Part shown: in pieces, positions 7,894-17,502 of the stretch | Layout of the letters: each line of letters begins with the position of its first letter | Position numbering within the stretch: position 1 is the stretch's first letter | Source of the DNA: Desulfomonile tiedjei | Lineage (GTDB): Bacteria > Desulfobacterota > Desulfomonilia > Desulfomonilales > Desulfomonilaceae | DNA length: 64,000 nucleotides | Assembly: GCA_016212925.1 (NCBI GenBank) | Contig: JACRDF010000041.1 | Span: forward strand, 92,474-156,473 | Direction: 5' to 3' | The notes under the pieces: model-generated | Databases searched by the model: none | Told to the model about the DNA's origin: nothing | What the model saw: the letters and a program-made list of their open reading frames with translations, nothing else | Position numbers and translations under genes: made by a program

Positions 7894-9666
7894 ATGGCCG
7901 TAACACCATTGAAAGAGCTTAAAACCAGAGCCTGGTATAAACATTATCCGGAAGAGATCAGGCAACAGATTGATTCGTTCAAATTTCCCGAGCTACCGGT
8001 CTACAGGATGCTCGAATCGTCTGCGAAATACTGCCCGAATTCGACCGCCATAGTCTACGAACCCGAGAATCTCGTATTAAATTACCGAGAGCTGCTTTTC
8101 CTTTCCGAGAAGTTTGCATCGGGTCTTCAAAAGAACTTCAAAGTGAAGAAAGGCGACAGGATTGCCATATTCGCCAGGAACTACCTGGAGTTCGTCATTG
8201 CAGTTTCGGGCATCGAATTATCCGGAGCCGTCTATGTCGCATGCAATCCCATGCTGATAAGGGAGGAACTCGAATATCAGCTTCAAGACGCGGGCGTTAA
8301 ACTAATAATCAGTTCCGATGACATGGTCCCGGTTCTACAGCAAGTGACTGCCGGGAAAAAAACGCCCCTGCAAAATGTCATCATTTTTGAGAGAGACAGG
8401 GAACTGAAACCGGCTCTGCTGTGCGGTAACGACCGTCAACACCATTCTGAATTCACAGCCTTTTCCGATGTCTTTTCCGATGAACCTTTTACGAGACCGG
8501 AAATCGATCCTAAAACCGACCTTGCCGCCATCATGTACACGTCGGGGACAACCGGTCACCCGAAAGGCGTGATGATCTCCCATTATAACGTCGTATCATC
8601 AGTCATCATGTATCAGTCAGCTTATACCGGAGCCTTTCCGCAGTTCGATGAAGATGGCTACATCAAATGCAAGAATCACGAAAGGGATTTGACGAAGGAT
8701 TGGGAGTATCCCATACGTTACGGAGTCGATTCGGTGCTTGCGATTCCTCCGTGGACACATATGCTCGCTTATCTGGGACAATTGCACTACCCCATGCTCG
8801 CCGCCCTGACGATTCATCCCATGCCGGCCTTCAACCTCGAAAAGATGCTGGAAATGGTAAGAAAGTGGAAAATTTCGTTTGCCGGCGGCGCGCCTCAAAT
8901 GATGGCAATGTTGCTTGCCCGGCCCGAAACCGATCAAGGCGCGCTCTACCCTATCAGGGCATGGACAACAGGCGGCTCTCCAGTTCCCGTTGCTCTTGCT
9001 GAAAGGTTTTCCAGTCTCATCAGCGGCGTTATCACGGAAGGCTACAGTTTAACTGAAGCGACCATCAGCTCGACAAAACATTTCGGTAATCGGTCGGTCA
9101 AGAAAAAATACGGGTCAATCGGAACTCCCTTGCCTTTCATCGATATGAAAGTTGTGGATATAGAAACGGGAAAGCAAGAAATGCCTATTGGGGAGGAAGG
9201 AGAGCTGATCCACAACGGGCCTGCCGTGACTCTGGGCTATTTGAATAAGCCCGAGGAAACCGGCAAATCCTACAGGGATGGCTGGCTGTACACCGGAGAT
9301 CTCGCTGTAATGGATGAGAACGGGTTCTTCTACATTACCGGCAGGTTGAAGGAGCTGATTATCTACAAAGGCTACAACATTGCTCCGAGAATGCTCGAAG
9401 AGATCCTGTATCAGCATTCGGCAGTGTTGGAATGCGCCGTGGTCGGCAAAAAGGACGAAATAGGCGGAGAGATCCCCGTCGCTTTTATAACGCCAAAAAC
9501 GGGCAGCCAGGCAACCGGTGAAGAGATAATGGACTACGTGAACTCGAGGGTAGCTCCCTACAAGAAATTGAGGGGAGTTAAGTTTATCGACAAGATTCCC
9601 ACCCTGCCAAGCGGAAAGATGGCGCGCAGGGAGTTGGCCAAGATGCTGGAGAGGCAGGAAAAATGA
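7894..9666 (+). CDS. AMP-forming acyl-CoA ligase (copy 2 of a duplicated pair)
   Basis: Paralogue of the ligase at 4829-6610 (590 residues), nearly colinear with it from MAVTPLKELK to the C-terminus, with only a one-residue deletion (SLISGVI against SLISSGII). All core motifs are kept: YTSGTTGHPKGVM, YTGDLAVMDENGFF and the catalytic Lys in TLPSGKMARREL. The adenine-binding motif differs (GYSLTEAT against GYGSTEAA). The segment shaping the acyl pocket also differs (HMLAYLGQLHYPML against HVMGYLCQLQASMI), which suggests a changed acid specificity. The stop overlaps the next start by four bases (ATGA), so it is translationally coupled to the enoyl-CoA hydratase. Confidence 0.87.
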   Translation: MAVTPLKELKTRAWYKHYPEEIRQQIDSFKFPELPVYRMLESSAKYCPNSTAIVYEPENLVLNYRELLFLSEKFASGLQKNFKVKKGDRIAIFARNYLEFVIAVSGIELSGAVYVACNPMLIREELEYQLQDAGVKLIISSDDMVPVLQQVTAGKKTPLQNVIIFERDRELKPALLCGNDRQHHSEFTAFSDVFSDEPFTRPEIDPKTDLAAIMYTSGTTGHPKGVMISHYNVVSSVIMYQSAYTGAFPQFDEDGYIKCKNHERDLTKDWEYPIRYGVDSVLAIPPWTHMLAYLGQLHYPMLAALTIHPMPAFNLEKMLEMVRKWKISFAGGAPQMMAMLLARPETDQGALYPIRAWTTGGSPVPVALAERFSSLISGVITEGYSLTEATISSTKHFGNRSVKKKYGSIGTPLPFIDMKVVDIETGKQEMPIGEEGELIHNGPAVTLGYLNKPEETGKSYRDGWLYTGDLAVMDENGFFYITGRLKELIIYKGYNIAPRMLEEILYQHSAVLECAVVGKKDEIGGEIPVAFITPKTGSQATGEEIMDYVNSRVAPYKKLRGVKFIDKIPTLPSGKMARRELAKMLERQEK

Positions 9667-10457
9667 CGTATACCAGAGAATATAAGTATCTCCTGTTTGA
9701 GAAGTCCGACAGGGTAGCAAAAATAATCTTTAATCGACCGGAATCAAGAAATGCTCTGGGCATGGAGATGCGGGAGGATCTTCGCGAGGTCCTGGGATTG
9801 GTGCGAGAAGATCCTGAAATCCGTGCGCTCATACTCACCGGCGCGGGCAAGTCATTTTGCGCAGGAGGGGACATCAGGACGATGAAGTACCCCATGCCGG
9901 AGCTGGCGGGCAGAAAAAGGCTCAAGGATTTCCATATTTGGCTGAACACTCTGATTAACCTGGAGATTCCTGTAATTGCGGCAGTTAACGGGGTTGCAGC
10001 CGGCGCCGGGTGCAGTCTGGCCATGGCCTGCGATCTCATTATCACAACGGAGGAATCAAGATTTTCGGTCTCCTTCGGCAAAATTGGATTGATCCCGGAC
10101 GGCGGGATTCTCTATTTCCTCCCCCGACTGGTCGGGTTAAATCGTGCGAAAGAGCTGATGTTCACTGGCAGGTGGGTTGACGCTTCAGAAGCGCTTGCCA
10201 TAGGTTTGGTCAACGAGGTTGTGCCTCCGGAGCAGTTGATTCCAAGGGCGGAAGAACTGGCCGGCGAACTCGCTCGGGGAGCTGGCAAGGCGCTTGCACT
10301 GACGAAGCGCCTCCTCAATTTGAGCATGAGTTCAGACCTGGAAACGATCCTGGAGTTCGAAGCCCTTGGGCAAGACATATGCTTTGGCACCGAAGATTTC
10401 GTAGAGGGTTCGAAGGCATTCCTGGAAAAGAGAAAACCGGAATTCAAGCAAAAATGA
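9663..10457 (+). CDS. Enoyl-CoA hydratase/isomerase, PaaG-like
   Basis: Crotonase-fold protein of 264 residues. The oxyanion-hole segment CAGGDI and the GVAAGAGCSLA segment are present. At the catalytic positions it reads FGKIGLIPDGG: the first hydratase Glu is Lys and the second is Asp, as in PaaG-type isomerases, where the Asp acts alone. It may therefore move a double bond rather than add water, which would complement the MaoC hydratase of the same cluster. It overlaps the ligase gene by four bases. A 291-bp palindromic element follows directly after its stop. Confidence 0.83.
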   Translation: MTYTREYKYLLFEKSDRVAKIIFNRPESRNALGMEMREDLREVLGLVREDPEIRALILTGAGKSFCAGGDIRTMKYPMPELAGRKRLKDFHIWLNTLINLEIPVIAAVNGVAAGAGCSLAMACDLIITTEESRFSVSFGKIGLIPDGGILYFLPRLVGLNRAKELMFTGRWVDASEALAIGLVNEVVPPEQLIPRAEELAGELARGAGKALALTKRLLNLSMSSDLETILEFEALGQDICFGTEDFVEGSKAFLEKRKPEFKQK

Positions 10458-10465
10458 TCGGTAAA

Positions 10466-10756
10466 CGTAATCATTCACGTACGTGCGGGAGCGTCCCCCA
10501 TGCCCCGAAGGGGCAGCCCAGAAGTAGCCACGGGCGTAAGCCCGTGGAAAATGGTCCACACAATCATTTAGATCACCGACCCTGGAGGGGTCGACCATGA
10601 ATGTGAGTTGGACTTCGGGATTGGTCGACCCCTCCAGGGTCGGTAATTCAGGGCTGGGGCAGCACTTCCAGTCCACGGGTTACACCCGTGGCTACCGTTG
10701 GTACGCCCCTTCAGGGCTCAGAATCCCTTCTACCCCGGCAAGACTGAATGGTTACC
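10466..10756. mobile_element. 291-bp non-coding palindromic element (copy A)
   Basis: This non-coding stretch begins CGTAATCATTCA and ends TGAATGGTTACC. An inverted second copy of the same length lies at 36,346-36,636. Inside are nested perfect hairpins: a pair of 22-base arms around a roughly 20-base spacer (starting CCGACCCTGGAGGGG), CCACGGGC/GCCCGTGG, CCACGGGT/ACCCGTGG and GCCCC/GGGGC. The flanks are GGTAAA (10,460-10,465) and AGTAAA (10,757-10,762), a five-of-six match that could be a slightly decayed target duplication. It separates the hydratase gene from the flavoprotein gene. No reading frame in it looks coding. Confidence 0.75.
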
Positions 10757-10779
10757 AGTAAACATTGAAGGAGAAAACC

Positions 10780-11757
10780 ATGTTGGTGACTAGGGTGACA
10801 AAACTCCTGGGAATTCAACTTCCCATCATCGGGGGCGCGATGCAATGGATCAGCCGGGCCCCGTTTGTGGCCGCCATAAGCAATGCCGGCGGGTTGGGCA
10901 TCATCACTTCGGCGACCTTTTCATCAAAGCAAGAGTTGAAGGAAGAAATCCGCAAGACACGGGACCTCACGGGCAAACCCTTTGCCGTCAATATCAACTT
11001 GTTTCCTTCGATGCGGCCTCTGTCGGCGGAGGAGATGATGGACGCAGTCGAAGAGGAAGGAGTCGAGATAGTCGAAACCTCCGGTCACAATCCTGCGAAG
11101 TGCGTTGAGCGTCTCAAAAATAACGGACGAATATACATGCACAAATGCGCACGAGAGCACGACGCGGTGAAGGCCGAAGCCCTGGGAGTGGATTTGGTCA
11201 CGATCGTCGGCACGGAGTGTGGCGGACACCCCAGTGCGGAAGGCGTAACCACCATGGTGCTCTTGCCGCGAACAGTCCAAGCTGTGACTATTCCGGTGGT
11301 CGGGGGCGGCGGTTTTTGTGACGGGCGAGGGCTTATGGCTGCGCTTTCCCTGGGGGCCGAAGGGATCGTCATGGGAACTGCGCTCATGGCAACGGAAGAA
11401 TGCCCGATACATCCGAATTTCAAGCGAGCCTTGTTGGAGGCGGAAGTGACATCGACATGCCTGCTCCTGATGTCTGTAAAGGCCCCGGTTCGCGTGTTTA
11501 CGAACAAGGTGGCCAGCGAAGTGCTTGAAATGGAGGTGCGGTGCGAGCCCTTGGAGAAATTGCTCCCCAAGATGAAAGGTGAACTCGGGCGCGAAGCCTA
11601 CGAGACCGGAGAACTTGATGGAGCGATCTGGGCTTGCGGACAGATAGCGGGACTGGTGAAAAAGATCATGCCCGTGCGTGATTTCTTCCAGAGCGTCATG
11701 GAAGAAGCTGAGTCCATCCGTCGGCAATGGGGGATCGAAACCCCTGCCGGCGGCTGA
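10780..11757 (+). CDS. Nitronate monooxygenase/FabK-like FMN oxidoreductase
   Basis: TIM-barrel flavoprotein of 325 residues in the nitronate monooxygenase (2-nitropropane dioxygenase) family. Recognisable are the N-terminal PIIGGAMQWIS, the NAGGLGII segment, the GTECGGHP motif and the phosphate-binding VVGGGGFCDGRG followed by GAEGIVMGT. In anaerobes such proteins often act as FMN-dependent enoyl reductases or have no assigned role; oxygen-dependent nitronate oxidation seems unlikely here. The ATG at 10,780 is chosen with GAAGGAG six bases upstream. It is the first gene after the 291-bp element and may start a new transcript. Confidence 0.78.
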   Translation: MLVTRVTKLLGIQLPIIGGAMQWISRAPFVAAISNAGGLGIITSATFSSKQELKEEIRKTRDLTGKPFAVNINLFPSMRPLSAEEMMDAVEEEGVEIVETSGHNPAKCVERLKNNGRIYMHKCAREHDAVKAEALGVDLVTIVGTECGGHPSAEGVTTMVLLPRTVQAVTIPVVGGGGFCDGRGLMAALSLGAEGIVMGTALMATEECPIHPNFKRALLEAEVTSTCLLLMSVKAPVRVFTNKVASEVLEMEVRCEPLEKLLPKMKGELGREAYETGELDGAIWACGQIAGLVKKIMPVRDFFQSVMEEAESIRRQWGIETPAGG

Positions 11758-11799
11758 TTAACGAACCACCTGGGACTCGTGCATGAAAGGACTCTTTCA

Positions 11800-13137
11800 A
11801 TGCTAAGTTTGAAACTGGCCGACTTCATCCGTTCGATGAGTTTTTCGGGCCTGGGGCCGCAAACCGTCCGCATGGCTCGCTTCGCGCTGCTCGACTGGCT
11901 GGGCTCTGTAGCGAGAGGGAGTCAGGAGGAGCCGGCTAGAATAGCCCTTTCGGTACTAATTGACCAAGGGGGTAGACCTCAAGCCACCATTTTACCCTCC
12001 GGAGAAAAGACCTCAGCCCTTAATGCCGCTTTGTGCAACGGCATAGCATCGCACATTATGGAACTCGACGATGTGCACCGCAGCTCCATCATTCACTGCG
12101 GAGCTGCTGTTATCCCGGCGGCCCTCGCAGCGGCTGAAATGACCAGCGCGAGCGGCCGGAAGCTTATCGAGGCGCTCGTGGCGGGCTACGAGGTGGCGAT
12201 CAGGATAGGGGAGGCCGTCACCCCGTCCCATTATTACTTCTGGCACAATACGGGCACATGCGGGACCTTCGGCGCCTGCGCGGCCGCGGGCAAGCTCCTC
12301 GGATTGAATCGAGAGCAGTTGATCTGGGCCTTAGGTAGTGCCGGCACTCAGGCTGCCGGGCTATGGGAATTCCTGGCCGACGGCGCTATGTCCAAGCATC
12401 TGCATCCGGGAAAAGCCGCGCAAAACGGGCTGCTGTCGGCCCTGCTCGCCGCGGGTGGATTCACGGGCGCAACCTCCATCCTGGAAGGTGAGAAAGGTTT
12501 TTGCAGGGCTATGGCCCCCGAATTCAACCTCGACAGGATTACCGATTCCCTGGGTAAGGCCCCGTACAAGATCGAGGATAATTCGTTCAAAATTCATTCA
12601 TCGTGTCGCCACACGCACCCCGCAGTCGATATCGCGCTGGAACTTGCCTCCAGTCACAAAATGGAGCCCTCGGACATCACCGGCATCGAGGTGCGAACTT
12701 ATAGGACTGCCCTCGACATTACGGACACCCCGGAGCCCCAAACGGTCTACGCCGCAAAATTCAATCTGCCGTTCTGCGTTGCGCTCGCCCTGTCAAAGAA
12801 AAGCTGCGGTCTGGCAGACTTCAATGATGACAACCTGAGGGACCCCGAGATCCTCGCACTGTCACGACGGGTGAAACTGGTTGCCGACGATGAACTCACT
12901 TCTGCCTATCCGGGCAAATGGGCCGCTGTCATGGAGATAACCACGAGGTCGGGCGATGTGCTTCGGGGCCGGAAGGACTTTCCTCTTGGGGACCCCGAAA
13001 ATCCGGCGAGCGACGAGCTGCTGACCGAGAAGTTTCGCTGGCTCGCTTCGGATTCGTGGGGGGACGAGAAGGCCGGCAGCCTGGTCAAAGCGGTGATGGA
13101 ACTGGAGACGGTAGAAGACGTGGCCCTTCTGTTCTAG
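11800..13137 (+). CDS. MmgE/PrpD family protein
   Basis: Protein of 445 residues with the MmgE/PrpD fold. Features are the N-terminal helical domain (LLDWLGSVARGS), the HIMELDDVHRSSIIHCGA active-site region and a later SCRHTHPAVDIALEL segment. Known members are 2-methylcitrate dehydratase, cis-aconitate decarboxylase and poorly defined isomerases and dehydratases. In CoA-ester clusters of anaerobes the exact reaction is usually unknown. The ATG at 11,800 (AAAGGA eight bases upstream) is preferred over the GTG at 11,779. It lies between the flavoprotein and the CoA-transferase, so it may act on the free acid or a hydroxylated intermediate. Confidence 0.8.
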   Translation: MLSLKLADFIRSMSFSGLGPQTVRMARFALLDWLGSVARGSQEEPARIALSVLIDQGGRPQATILPSGEKTSALNAALCNGIASHIMELDDVHRSSIIHCGAAVIPAALAAAEMTSASGRKLIEALVAGYEVAIRIGEAVTPSHYYFWHNTGTCGTFGACAAAGKLLGLNREQLIWALGSAGTQAAGLWEFLADGAMSKHLHPGKAAQNGLLSALLAAGGFTGATSILEGEKGFCRAMAPEFNLDRITDSLGKAPYKIEDNSFKIHSSCRHTHPAVDIALELASSHKMEPSDITGIEVRTYRTALDITDTPEPQTVYAAKFNLPFCVALALSKKSCGLADFNDDNLRDPEILALSRRVKLVADDELTSAYPGKWAAVMEITTRSGDVLRGRKDFPLGDPENPASDELLTEKFRWLASDSWGDEKAGSLVKAVMELETVEDVALLF

Positions 13138-13186
13138 CAGCACGGGGGACCAGGGCCGAAACATCAAAGGGAAGGATTTAAGGATT

Positions 13187-14380
13187 ATGGGAGGAGCGCT
13201 GGAAGGCATCAAGATTCTCGATCTGGGAAGTTACGTCGCTGCCCCCTACTGCTGCATGATCCTAGCCGATCATGGGGCGGAGGTGATTCGGGCGGAACCA
13301 CCCAATGGAAAAGTGGACCGCGAAGTGGGCCCCTTTTCATCTGACGGTCAACCTCTGGTTTTCGGATATACCATACAACGCAATAAGAAGGATATTACAC
13401 TGAATTTGAGATCCCAAAGGGGAAAAGCGTTGTTGGAGGAACTGGCCCAAAAACTGGATGTGGTGGTCCACAATTATCCCAAGGGATCGGAAGAGGCGGG
13501 GATCTTGACGTACGAGCATCTGAGCAGTATTAATCCCGCCTTGATTGTGACGGCTGTATCCGGCTTCGGCCAGACCGGTCCCTACGCCGAGCGGCTTTGT
13601 TTTGACTCCATTGCCCAGGCCATGTCCGGGTATATGAGTTTTTCCGGATATCCGGGCACTCCGCCTCTTAGACCCTCTCTGCCTTTTATTGATCATAATA
13701 CGGCCGCCCGTGCTGCCTTGGGAACCATGCTGGCCCTCTTCGAGAGGCAATCAAGCGGCCGGGGCCAGCTTGTAGATGTCGCCCTCTTCGATGTGGCCTT
13801 CTCCATAACTGCTGCTTCCGGATGTGCCGCCGAGTATAAGTTGTTGGGGGAGCTTCGAAAGCAGATAGGCAACGGCGGCTTTTATGCTTACTGTGGCAGT
13901 TTCCGGGCCAACGACGGTTATCTGTTGATCAACATTATCGGTAACAGCATGTGGCGCCGCATGTGCCGGGTCATGGACCGGGAGGACCTGGTCCTTGATC
14001 CCCGTTTTAAGGACAATATGAGCCGCTACCGGAATCATCCTGCCGTTGATGCCGTTCTGGATGAGTGGATTAGAAATAAGACCGTGGCCCAGGCTCGGGA
14101 AATGCTTGAACAGGCCGGGGTTGCTTGCGGACCGGTCAATGACGTACCTCGGTCCCTGGAGGTGCCCCAGGTGGCCTCCAGAGAGATGCTGGTGGAGATT
14201 GAGTACCCTGGAACAGGAAAAGTGCCTGTACCGGGAGTAGATATAAAGCTTTCAAGGACTCCTGGAAAAGTGGCTAAACGGGCCTCTTTTCTGGGGGAAG
14301 ACAATGAATCCATTTACTGCGGGCTTCTCGGCTACAAACCGGAGGATTTGTCACGGTTCAAACAGGAAAAGGCCATATAA
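13187..14380 (+). CDS. Class III (CaiB/BaiF) CoA-transferase
   Basis: Full-length family member of 397 residues. The N-terminal segment KILDLGSYVAAPYC and the large-domain motif GFGQTGPYA are typical. The catalytic Asp is visible at position 169 (PFIDHN), the same number as in formyl-CoA transferase. It forms an aspartyl-CoA anhydride intermediate to shuttle CoA between two acids. With the partial copy at the left edge the cluster is bracketed by two such transferases. In bbs-type pathways two class III subunits form one succinyl-CoA:aryl-succinate transferase, but these two are 13 kb apart, so that comparison is tentative. Confidence 0.86.
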   Translation: MGGALEGIKILDLGSYVAAPYCCMILADHGAEVIRAEPPNGKVDREVGPFSSDGQPLVFGYTIQRNKKDITLNLRSQRGKALLEELAQKLDVVVHNYPKGSEEAGILTYEHLSSINPALIVTAVSGFGQTGPYAERLCFDSIAQAMSGYMSFSGYPGTPPLRPSLPFIDHNTAARAALGTMLALFERQSSGRGQLVDVALFDVAFSITAASGCAAEYKLLGELRKQIGNGGFYAYCGSFRANDGYLLINIIGNSMWRRMCRVMDREDLVLDPRFKDNMSRYRNHPAVDAVLDEWIRNKTVAQAREMLEQAGVACGPVNDVPRSLEVPQVASREMLVEIEYPGTGKVPVPGVDIKLSRTPGKVAKRASFLGEDNESIYCGLLGYKPEDLSRFKQEKAI

Positions 14381-14472
14381 ACAACAAGATCGGTAAGTTC
14401 GAAGAGGTAGAGCCTAAGAAATGTAAGCCGCAAACTGGGAATGAATCCCAATCATCCAAAATGGAGGAAACG

Positions 14473-15630
14473 ATGGGAAAAGGAATCATGAGAGGAACGA
14501 CAGTTATCTTCTGGTGTGCGGTAGTGTTCTTCCTGTTTCAAGGTAAGGCCGTAGGCGAGGATACGATCAATATCGGCTATACCGGGCCATTGACCGGAGG
14601 GGCGGCTTACGTCGGGAACGATACCATGCACGGGGCCATGGTCGCGGCCAAAGAAATCAATGACGAAGGAGGAGTGGAGGTAGCCGGGAAGAAGTATAAG
14701 GTGAAAATCCATACTTATGACGATCAAGGGGTGGCTGCCAAGGCCGTGGCCGGGATGCAACGCCTAAAGGACAAATATGATGTTCCGGTTATTATACAAA
14801 ACCTGAGCGCTCCTCTCATGGGTATGCTGGAAAGAAACGAAAAGATGGGGATCCTCCTAATCGGTTTTTTCAAAATCCCTGAAGCCACCACGAAGGGAAA
14901 CAAGTTGATCTTGCGTCATCACACAACCTCTGAGAAAGATTGCGAAGATTTGGTCCGGGAGACTTCTAAGCTATTGAAAGTCAAGACCTGTGCCCTGATC
15001 TCCGATGCGAGCGATTACGGGAAGAGTATGGCCAAGGCTTCCCAGGCGGCCTTTGATAAGCTCGGGGTAAAGATGGTGGCGAATGAATGGCTGGACGAGC
15101 GGACCCAGACAGATTTCCGGGGACAACTGACCAAGATCAAGGCGGCCAATCCGGATGTGATCATGCTTACGGCCCATGATGAGGCCTCTGCCGGGGTCAT
15201 CAAACAAGCCCATGAGCTTGGGATCAAGACGCCTTTTGCCCTTTCACCGGGATTTCAGACCAAGGGCGAAGAATTGACGGGACCGGATTTGATTGAAGGA
15301 TATTATAGGCAAATTACATCGCTTAATCAAACTCCCCCTCCTCCAGGTGTGGCTCGTTACAGGGCTCTTTATTCGACCATGGGCTACAAGGATTCATTAG
15401 GCCCCTACGGCAATACCTGCTACGCCATGGTCCACACTATAGTCAAGGCCATGCAAAAGGCCGGTACAACCACCGATGCCTTAAAGATCCGTCAGGCTGC
15501 TCCATCAGTGGTGCCAATTGAAGACAAATATAACACCACCAATTTAACAGGCTTTGAGGATAATGGAGATGGAGTGGTTTCCATTAAGATTGGGAAGTAT
15601 CACAAAGGGAAAGCAGTGCCTGTAAATTGA
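14473..15630 (+). CDS. livK: Liv-type ABC importer periplasmic receptor (receptor 1)
   Basis: Type I periplasmic binding protein of 385 residues. A signal peptide (residues about 1-27, hydrophobic IFWCAVVFFLF, cleavage near GKAVGED) precedes the start of the mature domain, INIGYTGPLTGGAAYVG. The ATG at 14,473 has GGAGG four bases upstream; an in-frame ATG at 14,461 is less likely. Such receptors carry leucine-like amino acids in enteric bacteria, but in aromatic degraders often bind aromatic or other carboxylates. It precedes an acyl-CoA ligase and a LivHMGF set, consistent with uptake of the acid that is then activated. Confidence 0.83.
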   Translation: MGKGIMRGTTVIFWCAVVFFLFQGKAVGEDTINIGYTGPLTGGAAYVGNDTMHGAMVAAKEINDEGGVEVAGKKYKVKIHTYDDQGVAAKAVAGMQRLKDKYDVPVIIQNLSAPLMGMLERNEKMGILLIGFFKIPEATTKGNKLILRHHTTSEKDCEDLVRETSKLLKVKTCALISDASDYGKSMAKASQAAFDKLGVKMVANEWLDERTQTDFRGQLTKIKAANPDVIMLTAHDEASAGVIKQAHELGIKTPFALSPGFQTKGEELTGPDLIEGYYRQITSLNQTPPPPGVARYRALYSTMGYKDSLGPYGNTCYAMVHTIVKAMQKAGTTTDALKIRQAAPSVVPIEDKYNTTNLTGFEDNGDGVVSIKIGKYHKGKAVPVN

Positions 15631-15764
15631 TTTTGAACGTGTTGGACCATCATGGTTCCCAGATGTCCGCCAAGCATCAAAAGGATTCAAAGGGCAAATA
15701 CAGATATTTTAAAGAAAAACGGTGACTTCCTGAAGGGTCTTATTAAGATCGGAAGGGTATATAA

Positions 15765-17366
15765 ATGGCAATTTCCGGAGATTTGGGGTTCGAAGTGCAC
15801 CAAGCCCGACAGTTGTTGCTGGGAGAAATGTTGGCCCGTAATGCCCGAAAAGGGCCGGATATTGAGGCCATTGTCTTCCGAGACAAAAGAATCAGATACT
15901 GGGAACTGGATGAAAGAGTTAACCGTTTGGCCAATGCCCTTCTTTTGCAAGGGTTAACAAAGGGGGATGCTGTAGGCCTGCTGATGCAAAACCGGCTGGA
16001 GATGCCGGAGATCTATTTTGCCGCGGCCAAAATAGGGGCTGTTAATGTTCCTATCAACTTCCGGCTTTCCCCTAAAGAGATAGCCTATATCTTGAACAAT
16101 GCCGAGGTTAAGATCCTGTTTCTGGAGGAAAACTACCTTGGGACGATTGAAAAGATTAGGCGGGAACTTCCCTTGATTAGAGATTATGTCGTGATTGAAA
16201 AGGGGGGAGATCCCCATTTCAAGAATTATGAAGACCTCATAACTTCAGGCTCTTCGATCCCTCCTGAGATCCGACTCGAGGACGACTTTGATGCCTTCAT
16301 CATTTACACCGCGGGAACTACGGGCAAACCCAAAGGGGCTGTACTGACCCATAAGAATTTGATCGTCAATGCTATGGCTAACAGCCAGGAGAACCTCTTT
16401 TCCCTTCCGCGAAGGGCGGATCTGCCTTGCATAGGACCTAAAGTCATTTCCGTGACCCCCTTCTTTCACGTCGCGGGTCTAATGAGTATCACTAAGGCAA
16501 TGCTCAACTTGACTCCAATTGTCGTAATGGATTTCGACCCTGTGGCGTTATTGAGGACCATCGAATCGGAAAGGGCCACTGAGCTGTTCCTTGTCCCGGC
16601 CATGTGGCTCATGGTGATAGATCATCCGGACTTCAAAAATTACGATGTCAGTTCATTAAGATCGGCTGCCTATGGAGCTGATGTTACGCCTAACTCCCTC
16701 AAAGAGCGAATTCTTGAGGCTTTCCCCAATGCCGCCTTGCGGGAAGCCTTTGGGCAGACCGAAATGGCGGCCACGGCTGTGTTCATGAAGCACCAGGATG
16801 CCCTACGCAAGGAGGGATCGGTGGGGCTCCCCATCTCGAATGTTGAGGTCCGGGTGGTGGATGATGAGATGAGGGATGTGGCTGTGAATGAAGTGGGCGA
16901 GATCGTCTATCGTGGACCCGGGATGTTCAAAGGGTATTTCAAGAATCCTGAAGAAACGAAAAAGGCCTTCGAGGGTGGTTGGTTTCACAGCGGCGATCTT
17001 GTGCGCCGGGATGAGGAAGGTTTCATCTATGTCGTTGATCGTAAGAAGGACATGATCATCAGCGGGGGTGAAAACATCTATTCCGCAGAGGTTGAGGCCG
17101 TGCTCCTCGCTCACCCGAAAATCAAGGAAGCCGCGGTCATCGGGGTTCCTGATCCAAAATGGGGAGAAACGGTCAAAGCCTTTGCGGTCCTTGAAGAGGG
17201 TCAGAAGGCAACGGCAGAAGAAATCATCGAATTTTGCTTGGAGAATATGGCCCGTTTTAAGCGGCCGAAGTTTGTGGAATTCGTTCCGGCCCTGCCCCGT
17301 AGCGCCATGGGAAAGATATTGAAGCGGGAGTTGCGTGCTCAGAAGCAAACGGGAGTGGGGTCATGA
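15765..17366 (+). CDS. AMP-forming acyl-CoA ligase (third ligase)
   Basis: Adenylate-forming ligase of 533 residues, of the fatty-acyl/aryl-CoA synthetase group and clearly different from the duplicated pair upstream. Motifs: phosphate loop YTAGTTGKPKGAV, EAFGQTEMAA, the hinge HSGDLVRRDEEGF, and the catalytic Lys near the C-terminus in RSAMGKILKREL. It stands between the receptor gene and the permease genes of one Liv-type transporter, so it probably activates the imported acid at once. The gap to the receptor gene is 134 bases and shows nothing recognisable. Confidence 0.87.
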   Translation: MAISGDLGFEVHQARQLLLGEMLARNARKGPDIEAIVFRDKRIRYWELDERVNRLANALLLQGLTKGDAVGLLMQNRLEMPEIYFAAAKIGAVNVPINFRLSPKEIAYILNNAEVKILFLEENYLGTIEKIRRELPLIRDYVVIEKGGDPHFKNYEDLITSGSSIPPEIRLEDDFDAFIIYTAGTTGKPKGAVLTHKNLIVNAMANSQENLFSLPRRADLPCIGPKVISVTPFFHVAGLMSITKAMLNLTPIVVMDFDPVALLRTIESERATELFLVPAMWLMVIDHPDFKNYDVSSLRSAAYGADVTPNSLKERILEAFPNAALREAFGQTEMAATAVFMKHQDALRKEGSVGLPISNVEVRVVDDEMRDVAVNEVGEIVYRGPGMFKGYFKNPEETKKAFEGGWFHSGDLVRRDEEGFIYVVDRKKDMIISGGENIYSAEVEAVLLAHPKIKEAAVIGVPDPKWGETVKAFAVLEEGQKATAEEIIEFCLENMARFKRPKFVEFVPALPRSAMGKILKRELRAQKQTGVGS

Positions 17367-17376
17367 ATTCATTAAT

Positions 17377-17502
17377 CGTAATCGTTCACCGGGCTTGAGG
17401 CGGCTCTGCGCCCGGTGGGGATGGAGGGGGAGACCATCTCCCCCTCCAAGCCTCCCCCATCGTGATTCTAAGGCCTTAAGACCGTCCCGGTGAACGGTTA
17501 CC
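17377..17502. mobile_element. 126-bp MITE-like element with 6-bp target duplication (copy C)
   Basis: The element starts CGTAATCGTTCACCGG and ends CCGGTGAACGGTTACC, imperfect inverted termini. ATTAAT stands on both sides (17,371-17,376 and 17,503-17,508) as a target duplication. Inside are two perfect hairpins: CACCGGGC/GCCCGGTG and an 11-base pair of G-rich arms (GGAGGGGGAGA and its complement). A second copy at 38,301-38,426 differs at one base only. It lies between the ligase gene and livH, so it may split or attenuate the transporter transcript. Confidence 0.85.

Noticed and set aside
10458..10780. Open frames within the 291-bp palindromic element, on both strands
   Set aside because: The same frames appear in both copies only because the DNA is repeated. 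They follow the hairpin arms, have no ribosome site and resemble no protein.
1..14380. Assignment of the first cluster as a benzylsuccinate (bbs) operon
   Set aside because: The set of enzyme families is similar, but there is no glycyl-radical synthase, the two CoA-transferases are far apart, and the hydratases are of MaoC and PaaG type. Only the general beta-oxidation role is supported.
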